From NCBI GenBank assembly GCA_005772945.1, contig SXIE01000244.1:1-22677 (forward strand): 22,677 bases of DNA, given 5' to 3'. A model generated the notes under the pieces. It saw only the letters and a list, made by a program, of their open reading frames with translations, ran no database searches and was not told the origin of the DNA. Both the position numbers and the translations under genes were made by a program. Of this stretch, positions 14,615 through 22,677 are shown one piece after another. Source of the stretch: Pseudomonadota bacterium. Lineage in GTDB: Bacteria; Myxococcota; UBA9042; PHBI01. Each line of letters opens with the position of its first letter. Positions within the stretch are counted from its first letter, which is position 1.

Positions 14615-17032
14615 ATGGTCGCCCCACCGCGTCTGGTGCGTGCCCTGGCCGTCGCCACGGTCCTGGGCTCGGTCGCATGCTCGAGCGAAGTGCGCCGCGG
14701 CATCGGTGCGTCGTGCGAATCGGATCGTGCGTGCGAATCCGGCGTCTGCGGCGCCGGAACGTGCCTCGATGCGACGACCGACGACGACGGCGACGGCCTG
14801 CTCGATGGGCTCGAGGCGCGGCTCGGCTCGAGCCCGGTCCTGGTCGATTCGGATCTCGACGGCATCCGCGACATCGACGAGCTCGACGCGCATCTTGCTC
14901 TCCTCGACACCGACGGCGACGGGCGCGCGGACCTCGTCGAGAGCGCCATCGCCGATGCCGATGGCGACTGCATCACCGACCAGTTCGACGCCGACGACGC
15001 GCGGCCGAGCGCCGACCCGTCCCCCATGCTCGTCGCGGTCTGCGGCACCGCCGGCGTCTGCGCGGACCAGCGCGCCCAGCTGCGTGTGACCTGCGCGACC
15101 GGACAGGCGGCCTGCGACTATGGCGCGGTCGTCGGCTATGCGAACCCGGAGGTCACGTGCGACGGCGTCGACGAGAACTGCGACGGACGCGCCGACGAAG
15201 GCTCCTCGGATGGCGACACGGACGGCGTCGCCGATTGCGTCGACGTCGATCGCGACAACGACACCGTCAGCGACGCGAACGATGACTGCCCGACCGTCGC
15301 GAACACCGATCAGCACGACGCCGACGCTGACTCGCGACGAGCGGGCTGGTGGGCGAGGGGAGGAGCGCGCCATTCGACGTCGCCGCGGCACCCGTGGTCG
15401 ACACCATCGCGCCCGACGCGCCGCAGCTCGGCCATTCGGTTCCGGCGTCGCCCTCCGCGCTACGGGACCGTGGAGGTACCGCCGGGCGAAACCGGCTTCG
15501 AGGTCGCGAGCGAGCTGGCGCTGGTCGATAGCGTGCCGACCGCGCTGCATGCCACCGCCACCGACGGCGCGGGCAACACCTCGGCGTGCTCCGCGAGCCT
15601 GACCTACACGTACGACGCGACCGCGCCTGGCGCGCCAGCGAACCTCGCGACGGCGCCGGTCTCGCCGTCGCGCGCCAGCACGACGCCCTCCGTGAGCGGC
15701 AGCGCCGAGGCCGGCGCGCACGTGCAGCTCTTCGCGGGCGCAATCGGGTGCGTCGCGGATGCTTGTTGCGAGATGCAATCGTCGCTGGCCCCGGGCGAGG
15801 TGGACGCGGCGGGTGTGTTCGCCGTCGTCACGCCCGTGACCGCGAACGCCCTCACGTACCTCCACGCGCAGGCGCGCGACGCCGCCGGGAACGTGAGCCC
15901 GTGCAGCGCGGGTCGCGAATTTCGGCACGACGACGTGGCGCCGGCGCCCCCCAGCATGCTCGCGACCGCGCCGACCTCGCCGAGCAGCACCGACGCGACG
16001 CCCGAGCTGTCCGGCGCCACCGAGGAGTCTGGCGTCCGCGTGTCGCTCTACGGCACGTCCGACTGCAGCGGTGACGTCTTGGGAGAAGTGGTCGCCGAGG
16101 GTACGGTCTTTCACCTCGCGCCCAGTCGGGGAGCGCCCGACAGCGTCCCCGTCACGTACGCGGCGACGGCGACTGACGATGCCGGCAACCGCTCGTCGTG
16201 CTCGCCGACCAGCGTGACCTATCGCAATGACACTGTCAGCTGTTGGGGTGGCAATGGCTTCGGACAGCTCGGCATCGGCGTGCTCTGCTCGGGCCCGACG
16301 CCGCGCAGGGTCATTGGCGTGACGGTCGCTCGCGGCGTCGACGACGTGGACGGCGGCGGCACCCTCCTTCTGCGCGATCGTGAGCGGCGCCGTGTCGTGC
16401 TGGGGGAGCAACACCAACGGTCGGCTCGGGGACGGCACGGCGCTCTACCGCGCGACGCCGGTCACGGCCGTCGGGCTCGGCGCCGCGGGTTCGGCGCTGA
16501 AGATCTCGGTCGGAGACGCGCACGCCTGCGCCGTCATGACCCGATCGAAAGCACGCCCGCCAGCTGCGCCGTCCTGAGCAACGTGCAGGCGTTGACGGCC
16601 GGTCCGAGCCAGACGTGCGCGACCCTCGCCGACGCGTGCGGCACCGTCACGTGCTGGGGAAATAGCGATGGCAGCCAGCTCGCGCGCTATCCCACCACCC
16701 CAACGGCGCGCCCGGTCCCCGGGTTCCAAGGCCTCAGCGACATGTCCTGCGGCAGCGCAATGTGCGTGGGTGTCGAGGGCCCGGACGGCCACTTGCGCGG
16801 GCACGGATCCTACTACTGGAAGAGTGCGTTTGGGCCGGGCAACTACTCCAACGCGGGCGCAGCGTTCATCGGCTCCTTCGCGGGCGTCGTCCGCGTGGCG
16901 AGCAGCAGCGAGACCAGCTGCGTCACCAAGGGCGACGGCAGCCTCTGGTGCTTCGGCGATTTCGGCTCGGGCCAGTGCGGCGACGGGACGTTCGGCAACC
17001 CCGTGCTTCGGCAGGAGGCGCTGCTGCCCTGA
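14615..17032 (+). pseudogene. Decayed lipoprotein gene: TSP3/MopE-like, Ig-like and RCC1-like segments
   Basis: The frame from ATG 14615 stays open to the stop at 17030 but is not one coherent protein. It begins with a signal (LVRALAVATVLGSVAC), then Asp-rich calcium-binding repeats (DDDGDGLLDGLEA) and a MopE-type CDGVDENCDG. At about 15330 the family sequence jumps to another frame (ATSGLVGEGRSAPF...VDTIAPDAPQLGHSVPASPS), then returns by about 15470 with roughly 35 residues of the Ig-like unit missing. Two Ig-like units follow (YDATAPGAPANLATAPVSPS; HDDVAPAPPSMLATAPTSPS). RCC1-like repeats begin abruptly at TVSCWGGNGFGQLG, shift frame near 16345 (SGAVSCWGSNTNGRLGDGT), and return near 16550 (TVTCWGNSDGSQL). 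So there are at least four damage points, mostly deletions. Alternatively, repeats were collapsed during assembly. A sibling RCC1 gene at 21779 looks undamaged within the window. Confidence 0.7.
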
Positions 17033-17045
17033 CGTTCGTCGCATC

Positions 17046-17069
17046 GAGGCGCGTGCGGCCCGCGCCCTC
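17046..17069. terminator. Hairpin between convergent genes, probable two-way terminator
   Basis: GGCGCG (17048-17053) pairs with CGCGCC (17061-17066) around a 7-nt loop; one bulged base allows two more pairs (17046-17047 with 17068-17069). It fills the 39-bp gap between the plus-strand stop at 17032 and the minus-strand stop at 17072. No T-run is present on either side. The position makes a shared terminator likely. Confidence 0.45.
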
Positions 17070-17071
17070 CG

Positions 17072-17884
17072 TCAGAGCGCCGCGGGCTCGGGCGCGTAGA
17101 GCGCCGTGCTGAGGCACTCGAAGTCGCGCACGAGCAGCGGCCGCGCCCCGAGCTTCAGCGCGGCGAAGCGGGCGTACGGCTCGCCCGTCCCAAAGGTCAC
17201 GCGCGCCTTGGCCGACAGCGACGACAGCCGGTTGTATTGCCAGCACGCGCCGTCCAGAAAGGCGCGGCTCACCAGCAGCTTTCCGTCGCGCATGCTGTAG
17301 GCGCGATGGCGCTCCGCGATGAGCGCGCGCTTGCCGCCGCGCGCCCATGTGAACCCCATACACATTTCCTCGCCGTCGTAGACCTCGACGGTGCGCGTGC
17401 CCTCGGAGTCGGCATAGCGAAACTGCTTCATCGTCTTGGGCAGCCCCCAGATCGCCTGGCCGCGCCGGCAGTTCTCGGCCGAGTCGACCGGCAGATCCAC
17501 GACGAAGACGCCGAACGACGACCACGCCTGGCGCAAGAGCGCGGGTGCGATCGGGACCCTCGAGCGACTGACGGCGATGCCCAGCGCGAGCTCGCTGTAG
17601 CCGACCATGCCGTCGCTGATCTGCCCGTAACGATACGCCGCCAGCGCGACCAGGCAGCGTGTGCGGTTCAGCTTGACCGGGGAGAGCGGGCCCGCCGGAA
17701 GGAGCGCCCGCGCGGCCGCGAGATCCGCCGTGAAGAGCATCGTGACCGACGGCGTGTGGGTGAAGAACGTCGGGAAGGTGTAGGCGCGCGGGTGGCCGCG
17801 GTGGTCGTCGATGGTGACGGTGCTGCGCTCGGTGTGACCGAGGAAGAACGGGGTCACGAAGGGGTCGGGGCTCGGGTTCGACAT
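17072..17884 (-). CDS. Acetoacetate decarboxylase family protein
   Basis: 270 aa, a usual length for the family. The ATG at 17884 has AAGGA 8 nt upstream. Family features are LPAGPLSPVKLNRTRCLVALAAYRYG and VVDLPVDSAENCRRGQAIWGLPKTMKQFRY, where Lys150 of the 'PK' corresponds to the Schiff-base lysine of acetoacetate decarboxylase. The second lysine of the classical PKK pair is Thr, as in divergent members that act on other keto acids or catalyse aldol-type chemistry. Cytoplasmic, no signal. It is last in the minus-strand operon, 28 nt after the alpha/beta hydrolase, and is followed by a hairpin. The substrate cannot be told from sequence; decarboxylation of acetoacetate itself is only one option. 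Confidence 0.85.
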   Translation of the reverse strand: MSNPSPDPFVTPFFLGHTERSTVTIDDHRGHPRAYTFPTFFTHTPSVTMLFTADLAAARALLPAGPLSPVKLNRTRCLVALAAYRYGQISDGMVGYSELALGIAVSRSRVPIAPALLRQAWSSFGVFVVDLPVDSAENCRRGQAIWGLPKTMKQFRYADSEGTRTVEVYDGEEMCMGFTWARGGKRALIAERHRAYSMRDGKLLVSRAFLDGACWQYNRLSSLSAKARVTFGTGEPYARFAALKLGARPLLVRDFECLSTALYAPEPAAL

Positions 17885-17912
17885 GGTCGGCGTCCTTTGC
17901 GTGGCCTGGGAG

Positions 17913-18776
17913 TCAGGGGAGCAGGAACTGACGCACCTCGCGCGCGATCGCCGCGGGGCGCTCCTCGTGGACGAACACCTTGGCCTCGGGGATGACGACG
18001 AGACGCGCACCGCCGGCCGGGAACTGCGCGAGCATCTCACGGCCGCGCGCGAGCGGAAACGTCGGATCGTCGGCACCCCAGAGCATGAGCACCGGGATCC
18101 GGATCTGCGCGTGCATCTCGCGCATGCTGTCGAGGAGACTCCAGCTCCAGCCGCGCAGGAAGCGGTTGTGGCCCGCCATGCGCCGACCCGAGCGGATGAG
18201 CGGCCGTACGATGGTCTCGCAGAACTCGCCCTCGATCAGCGACCGGTCGTGGAAGCCGCCCCCGAAGCCCATCCCGGAGCTGCGGAACCAACGGCTGCGC
18301 AGGAGAAGGCGCATGAAGAAGTTCGTGCCGGGCAGGAACATCATGCGCCGAAAGAGCGGGATGTAGGGCGGCCGGTGGTGGGGGATCTCGGTGTTGGTCA
18401 TGACGAGCTTCTCGGCGCGCGGATCGATCAGCACGAGCTGGCGCGAGATCATCGCGCCCGAGTCCTGTCCGTAGAGCGCATAGCGCTCGACCCCGAGCGC
18501 GTCGAGGACCGCCTTGAGGGACGCCGCCTGCCCCGGCCACGAGAAATCCGTCGCCTTGGTCCACTCGGTGTCGCCGCCGCCGGGGACGTCGACGAGCAGG
18601 CACGTGAAATGCGGCGCGAGCTCGGGGAGGAGTCGCCGGAAGGTGACGCTCGAGAGCGGCCAGCCGTGGACGAAGACGAGAAACGGGCCCGCGCCGAAGC
18701 GTCGGACCGCCACGCGAGCGCTCGGCGTCTCGACCCACTCGATCGGTGCTTGGGAAAACTGCGTCAGCGGGTCCAT
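17913..18776 (-). CDS. Alpha/beta hydrolase, dehalogenase/epoxide-hydrolase-like, catalytic His not at its usual place
   Basis: 287 aa. The ATG at 18776 is chosen because GGAG lies 5 nt upstream; an ATG at 18812, abutting the TatD stop, has a poor site. The fold is clear: oxyanion HGWP (37-40), nucleophile elbow GQDSGA with Asp105 as nucleophile (as in haloalkane dehalogenases and epoxide hydrolases), a helical cap (PGTNFFMRLLLRSRW...), and the acid region LMLWGADDPTFP. The C-terminal motif usually reads GHF..E..P; here it is KVFVHEERP, so the catalytic His position holds Val267. His270 is three residues on. The enzyme may be inactive as a hydrolase, may use His270, or may do different chemistry. 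Cytoplasmic. It lies between tatD and the decarboxylase gene in a compact operon. Confidence 0.8.
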   Translation of the reverse strand: MDPLTQFSQAPIEWVETPSARVAVRRFGAGPFLVFVHGWPLSSVTFRRLLPELAPHFTCLLVDVPGGGDTEWTKATDFSWPGQAASLKAVLDALGVERYALYGQDSGAMISRQLVLIDPRAEKLVMTNTEIPHHRPPYIPLFRRMMFLPGTNFFMRLLLRSRWFRSSGMGFGGGFHDRSLIEGEFCETIVRPLIRSGRRMAGHNRFLRGWSWSLLDSMREMHAQIRIPVLMLWGADDPTFPLARGREMLAQFPAGGARLVVIPEAKVFVHEERPAAIAREVRQFLLP

Positions 18777-18812
18777 TCCGTCTCCGTTGGGCTGCGCCGG
18801 CGGCGTCGCCAT

Positions 18813-19625
18813 TCATGCAAGTCCGAACAAGCGACGCGCGTTGGCCGCCGTGCGCGCGCCCGTCTCTTCGGGCGACCAACCGCGAAGCGCGCCGAGCGCA
18901 CGCGCGACGTCTGGCAGCTGCGCCGGCCGATTCGCGTGGCCGCGGTGGCCTTCGGGGGGCTGATACGGGCTGTCCGTCTCGATGAGGACGCGGTCCTCGG
19001 GCACCCAGGTCGCCGCCTCGCGCAGCCGCCGCGACTGCGGAAACGTCAATGTGCCACAAAATGAAAGTGACAGGCCGAGATTGACCAGCATTTTGGCAAA
19101 TTCGCGCGCGCCCGAGAAGCTGTGGACCAGCCCGCCCGCGGGCGGCAGCCCCTCGCTGCGCAGGATCCGCAAGGCCGGCTCGTCCGCGCGCAGGAGGTGC
19201 AAGACCACCGGCAGCGCGAGCGCCCGAGCGAGCTGGAGCTGCGCCCGCATCGCCCGCTCTTGCAGGCCCGCCTGGGCCTTGCGCTCCGGCGTGAGGAAGT
19301 CGAGGCCGACCTCGCCGAGCGCCACCGGCGCCACGGTCGCTGCGGGGCCCGCCCGACGCGCGTCGCGCACCGCCGTCTCGAGCGCCGCCAACTCGGCCTC
19401 GAGCGCGCGCTCCGAGAGCTCGGCGACGACCTGGGGATGAACCCCGAAGACCGGGAAGACGCGCCCGGGATGGCGCGCCGCGATCGCCTGCTGGGTCGCC
19501 CAGCCGGCGCGATCGACCCCCGCCATGACGATGCCGGTCACCCCGACGGCCGCTGCTTCGGCGATGGCCTCGTCCGCCGACACCGGCAGGCCGTCGGCGT
19601 CGAGGTGGCAATGCGCGTCGATCAT
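18813..19625 (-). CDS. tatD: TatD-family metal-dependent hydrolase/DNase
   Basis: 270 aa, normal for the family. The ATG at 19625 overlaps the rhomboid stop (ATGA). The amidohydrolase-type metal ligands are present: DAHCHLD at the N-terminus, GEVGLDF, VVLHLLRADEPALRIL, LVHSFSG and the ETDSPYQPP signature near the C-terminus, followed by NRPAQLPDVARALGALRG. TatD proteins are cytoplasmic 3'-5' exonucleases or phosphodiesterases with two metal ions, linked to DNA repair after oxidative damage; several paralogues with unclear roles exist per genome. The symbol denotes the family only. Its coupling to a membrane protease is positional and gives no clear functional hint. Confidence 0.9.
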   Translation of the reverse strand: MIDAHCHLDADGLPVSADEAIAEAAAVGVTGIVMAGVDRAGWATQQAIAARHPGRVFPVFGVHPQVVAELSERALEAELAALETAVRDARRAGPAATVAPVALGEVGLDFLTPERKAQAGLQERAMRAQLQLARALALPVVLHLLRADEPALRILRSEGLPPAGGLVHSFSGAREFAKMLVNLGLSLSFCGTLTFPQSRRLREAATWVPEDRVLIETDSPYQPPEGHRGHANRPAQLPDVARALGALRGWSPEETGARTAANARRLFGLA

Positions 19626-20800
19626 CGGGGGCGGAGCTCGAGTCCAAAGCGCTCGAGGTTTGCCGCCAGCCACATGTTCCACGCGCGCGCGCCCGCGCCG
19701 AGCTCCGCGAGCCCGGTCCGTTCCGCGGTCATCGACCCCGTCTCGCGCCCGCGTTTCGCGCGCCGGAGGCCCTCGCGCAGCTGGTCGAGCGCCGCCTGCG
19801 CGTCGGCTTCGAATTTCGGCAGCGCCTCCAAGCACGCGATCGCCGAGCCCGCGTTGACCGGCGAGACCGTCGTTCCATCGGCGCTCTGGGCGCCATACGC
19901 AGCCTCGACGCACTTGTGGGCGTTCAGCAAATCCTGCGGCGTCGTCGCGGCGCCCGCAAACGCGACCGCGGACACCGAGGCGAGCGCGAGCGCCAGCGAG
20001 ACCCCGGCGCTGGCGAGCCAGAATCGCGGCCCCCAGGCCTTGCGATCGGCATAGGCGCTGAGCCAGCCGATGCCACCGCCGACGAGAAACCCGCCGAGGT
20101 GCGCGATGTTGTTCACGCGCGCGACGGCCAGCCCGAAGATCGCCGTGCCGATCGCGAACTGCACGGCGTATTGCGTGACCGGATCTCGGAAGTGGCCATC
20201 GACGCGCCAGCGGCGGACGATGATGGCACCCATGATGCCGGTGCCGGCCCCGGAGGCGCCGCCGCCGCCCGACGAGCCGAGCGCGAGGCACAGCGCGAAC
20301 CCGCCGATCCCGGCCAAGATGAAGGTCGCGATCATGGTCGGCGAGCCGACGTCCGCCTCGTAGTGGCGCCCGAGCCCCCAGATCGCCATGGCGTTGAACA
20401 AGACGTGGAGCAGCGAGAGATGCAGGAAGATGGCGGTCACGAGCCGCCACGGCTCGCCGTGGAGGACGTGCCAGTTCGACATGAGGCCGAGCCGGAACAG
20501 GAAGTCCGTGTTCGGCGGCATGAAGTCGAGCCCGCCGCGGCCTTCTTCCTGCCCACCGGCGACGATCGTCGCGACGTAGATCCCGACGATGAGCACCGTA
20601 AAGATGTACGTCATGCTGGCCGGGTGGCTTTCCCCGCGCGCGGATGCCGCATGGCTCGCGGCGCGCTTGAAGCGGCCGGTGAGCGCGCGCGGGTTGGCCC
20701 CGCAATACGGGCAGATTTCGGCCACGCCCATCAGCTTTCGGCAGCTCGGGCACATCTGCGGGCGGGGTGAGGCGGTGGCCATCGCTCTAGGGTGTGCCAT
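19622..20800 (-). CDS. Rhomboid-family intramembrane serine protease with N-terminal zinc ribbon
   Basis: 392 aa from the ATG at 20800, or 386 from the ATG at 20782; neither has a strong ribosome-binding site. Numbering here is from 20782. Residues 11-28 are a zinc ribbon (CPSC...CPYCG). A linker leads to six or seven transmembrane helices (about 57-275). All rhomboid signatures are present: H121..H126...N130 (HLSLLHVLFN), GASGA with the catalytic Ser177, and NNIAHLGGF with His228. This predicts an active intramembrane protease cutting membrane-anchored substrates. A Gly-rich loop (SSGGGG) precedes the serine. The C-terminal 110 residues are soluble and helical, with two Cys (HKCVEAAYG, IACLEALPK), and resemble no domain I know. 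It overlaps tatD by 4 nt and follows the fructosamine kinase gene by 2 nt. Confidence 0.88.
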   Translation of the reverse strand: MAHPRAMATASPRPQMCPSCRKLMGVAEICPYCGANPRALTGRFKRAASHAASARGESHPASMTYIFTVLIVGIYVATIVAGGQEEGRGGLDFMPPNTDFLFRLGLMSNWHVLHGEPWRLVTAIFLHLSLLHVLFNAMAIWGLGRHYEADVGSPTMIATFILAGIGGFALCLALGSSGGGGASGAGTGIMGAIIVRRWRVDGHFRDPVTQYAVQFAIGTAIFGLAVARVNNIAHLGGFLVGGGIGWLSAYADRKAWGPRFWLASAGVSLALALASVSAVAFAGAATTPQDLLNAHKCVEAAYGAQSADGTTVSPVNAGSAIACLEALPKFEADAQAALDQLREGLRRAKRGRETGSMTAERTGLAELGAGARAWNMWLAANLERFGLELRPR

Positions 20801-20802
20801 GC

Positions 20803-21696
20803 CTAGCGCCCGGCGCCAAGGCCTCCGGGGGCGTAGCGGCGCAGCACGGCCTCGACCTGGCCGAGGTAGCTCGCGCCGAAGAGGCGCACGTGAACGAGCA
20901 ACGGGTAGAGGTTCAGGACCTCGAGGCGCGCCTCGAGCGCGGCGTCGAAGCGCGTGCGGCCCGCCGACCCCTCGGCATAGGCCGCGTAGAACTCCGGCGG
21001 AAACCCGCCAAAGAGGCGGGTCATCGCGAGGTCCGCCTCGGGGTGGCCGTAGTGCACCGCGGGATCGATGAAGACCGGTCCAGAGCGCGCGTGGAGGAGA
21101 TTCCCTGCCCAGAGATCGCCGTGGACGAGGGCCGGGTGGGGCGGCTCGGTGAGCAGCGCCTCGAGCGGGAGTCGGTCGAGCGCGGCGCGCAGCCGCGTCG
21201 GAAGGCCCTCGGCGAGAGGGGCCAGGCGACGCTCGCGAAAGAACGCCGCGAAGGTCGGCGGCGTCACGGGCACGTTCGACTGCGGCACGAGGCCGACGAA
21301 GTTCTCTCGCTCGAGCCCGAAGTGCGGACCCGCGACCTGATGTAGGCGGGCCAACGCGCGCCCCGCGTCCGCATGAGAAGCGCTCGGCGCGCGCCCCGGC
21401 CAAGGCTCGCACCAGCTGAGCACGAGCGCATCCGCGAACACGGCCAAGACGTCGGGCACCGGCAGATGCGGCCTGAGGCGCGCGAGCCCGTCGGCCTCGG
21501 CCTCGAAAAACCCCGCCGGTGGCGCCGCGTGCCACTTGACGAAGACCGGACCGCGCGCCGTCTCGAGCCGCCCCGCCTCATTGATGCTGCCGCCGCCGAC
21601 CGCACGCAGCGGGCCGAGCGCGCCCGGCTCGAGCCCAAGCGCGCCGGCGATGCGCGCAAGGATCGACGATGAAATCGTCACCGCATCGCCAGGCAC
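20803..21696 (-). CDS. Fructosamine kinase family protein
   Basis: 297 aa from the GTG at 21696; a second in-frame GTG at 21681 would give MTISSSILARI and fits about as well. The protein has the aminoglycoside-phosphotransferase-like fold of the fructosamine/ketosamine kinase family: VGGGSINEA (nucleotide loop), FVKWHA (ATP-binding Lys), FVGLVPQSN, the catalytic loop VHGDLWAGN and the metal motif IDPAVHYGHPEADLAMTRLFGGF, which is diagnostic. Such kinases phosphorylate sugar groups attached to amines, destabilising them and so repairing glycated proteins. Cytoplasmic. It heads the compact operon with rhomboid, tatD and two metabolic genes; TAG stop at 20803. An RCC1-repeat gene ends 82 nt upstream. 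Confidence 0.88.
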   Translation of the reverse strand: MPGDAVTISSSILARIAGALGLEPGALGPLRAVGGGSINEAGRLETARGPVFVKWHAAPPAGFFEAEADGLARLRPHLPVPDVLAVFADALVLSWCEPWPGRAPSASHADAGRALARLHQVAGPHFGLERENFVGLVPQSNVPVTPPTFAAFFRERRLAPLAEGLPTRLRAALDRLPLEALLTEPPHPALVHGDLWAGNLLHARSGPVFIDPAVHYGHPEADLAMTRLFGGFPPEFYAAYAEGSAGRTRFDAALEARLEVLNLYPLLVHVRLFGASYLGQVEAVLRRYAPGGLGAGR

Positions 21697-21778
21697 TGGT
21701 CGCGCCTGACCACCCGCCTCCTCCGCGCCGGCGCATTTGTCGGGGTGCCCTTTGACGGAGGCCTTGCCCGCGCGAGGG

Positions 21779-22677
21779 TCATGGCAAGACCACGCTGACC
21801 GGCGTGTTCTGGTTCATCGTGCCGCCGTCGCCGAGCTGCCGATTCCCATTCGCGCCCCAACAGGCGAGTCCACCATCGACCACCGCGCACGCAAATCGAT
21901 ACCCGGCGCCGATGGAGGTCGCCGAAATGCCGTTGACGACCACGGCGAGCGGGCTCTCGACGTTGCTTCCATTGCCGAGCGCACCTTCGATGCCGTAACC
22001 CCAGCAGGTGACGGCCCCGGTGGTTAGAAGCGCGCACGTCGCCTCTTCGAGTGCCGCGAGCTTTGAAGCCGACGTCACGCTTACCACGGCAACGGGTGCA
22101 GGGCGCAGGATTTTCGAACCATCACCGAGTTGCCCGGATGCGTTGTAGCCCCAACATTCGATACCACCGGTCGCGAGTCGGGCGCAGCTGTGCGCGACGC
22201 CGAGGGCAAGCTCGGCAACCGAAGAGAGTCCCAGGACCTTGACGGCGACCGACGACGGTCCCTGGCTCTGATTGCCCAGCTGTCCGAAGTCATTGGCACC
22301 CCAGCAGTACACGTCATTCGCGCGGCGTGCGCAGGCATGGGTGTATCCAAGCGCGACCTCCAGGACGCCCGAAAGCGCGGTCCCGGGCGAGGTAAGAACG
22401 GTCACCGGCGCCGTGCTTGCCATTGTGCTGTTGTTCCCGAGCTGTCCGGACTCGTTGAAACCCCAGCATTGTACAGTTCCGGCGTTGGTGAGCGCGCAAG
22501 TGGACAAGCTGTCATTCCCCGATGCCACCGCCAGCGCGGGACCGCTAAGGGGCTGTGCGGAAATTGTCGATCCGACTGCCGGTCTCGCTTGACGGCCGAG
22601 GGTGCGGCGTGATCCACGCTGGTAATGATCGACGAAGACGCGTTGCGAGTCCGGTTTGAGCTTGTATCCCCGTCGCT
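21779..22677 (-). CDS. RCC1-repeat protein, 5' end outside the window
   Basis: The frame is open from the right edge to the TGA at 21779. Five RCC1-like units are visible, each with the bacterial pattern '.CAL...G.V.CWG.N..GQLG.GS' (for example TCALTNAGTVQCWGFNESGQLG, ACARRANDVYCWGANDFGQLG). Each has a central Cys pair that could form a disulfide. RCC1 units build a beta-propeller; five blades plus any upstream would suit a seven-blade ring. In myxobacteria such proteins are mostly secreted or lipid-anchored. The first 45 residues at the edge (YKLKPDSQRVFVDHYQ...) are not RCC1-like. The GTG at 22528 is unlikely as a start because it would cut the first unit. The same repeat family occurs in the damaged gene at 14615. 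Confidence 0.75.
   Translation of the reverse strand, partial: RRGYKLKPDSQRVFVDHYQRGSRRTLGRQARPAVGSTISAQPLSGPALAVASGNDSLSTCALTNAGTVQCWGFNESGQLGNNSTMASTAPVTVLTSPGTALSGVLEVALGYTHACARRANDVYCWGANDFGQLGNQSQGPSSVAVKVLGLSSVAELALGVAHSCARLATGGIECWGYNASGQLGDGSKILRPAPVAVVSVTSASKLAALEEATCALLTTGAVTCWGYGIEGALGNGSNVESPLAVVVNGISATSIGAGYRFACAVVDGGLACWGANGNRQLGDGGTMNQNTPVSVVLP

Overview
The window looks like chromosomal DNA of a high-GC (about 70% by eye) Gram-negative bacterium, most likely a myxobacterium or close relative (Myxococcota). The lineage call is an inference. It rests on the many lipoproteins with Cys-Gly-Asp N-termini, Myxococcus-type Cys-rich repeats, MopE-like 'CDGVDENCDG' motifs, RCC1-like 'CWG..N..GQLG' repeats, and GTG/TTG starts. 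No tRNA, rRNA, CRISPR, IS element, integrase or plasmid function was seen.

Left part (1-9361, minus strand). A stand-alone DUF2383 four-helix protein gene (178-630) lies beyond the end of a long unit. The unit reads from 9361 down to 919: asparagine-synthetase-like A (7577-9361, broken by one in-frame TAG), a zinc-ribbon two-helix membrane protein with a Toprim-like C-terminal domain (6495-7580), asparagine-synthetase-like B (4792-6498), a single-pass membrane protein with an outer domain (4013-4795), a cupin (3378-4016), and two secreted or lipoprotein genes (2858-3349 and 919-2808). The first five genes are joined by four successive 4-nt start/stop overlaps (ATGA or GTGA), so their products are probably made together. 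Both synthetase-like proteins keep the ATP-pyrophosphatase loop but lack the Cys2 glutaminase. They look like ATP-dependent amide- or ester-forming enzymes on an unknown substrate, not housekeeping AsnB. This is the most promising unfamiliar system in the window.

Middle (9450-17032). Three large surface-protein genes: a 1069-aa lipoprotein with seven Cys-rich repeats, an unknown central domain and a C-terminal RTX calcium-binding array; a 465-aa YD/RHS-like lipoprotein with a TTG start; and, divergently on the plus strand, a decayed RCC1/Ig-like/TSP3-like lipoprotein gene with several internal deletions and frame changes. An 11-bp inverted repeat ends one base before the RTX gene start. The 466-bp divergent intergenic region carries several small palindromes.

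Right part (17072-22677, minus strand). A compact conserved-type operon: fructosamine kinase family protein, zinc-ribbon rhomboid protease, TatD-family hydrolase, an alpha/beta hydrolase lacking the usual catalytic histidine, and an acetoacetate decarboxylase family protein. Upstream is an RCC1-repeat protein gene, cut by the window edge. A hairpin between the converging genes at 17046-17069 probably ends transcription from both sides.

Most long plus-strand open frames opposite these genes are high-GC shadows and were left out.
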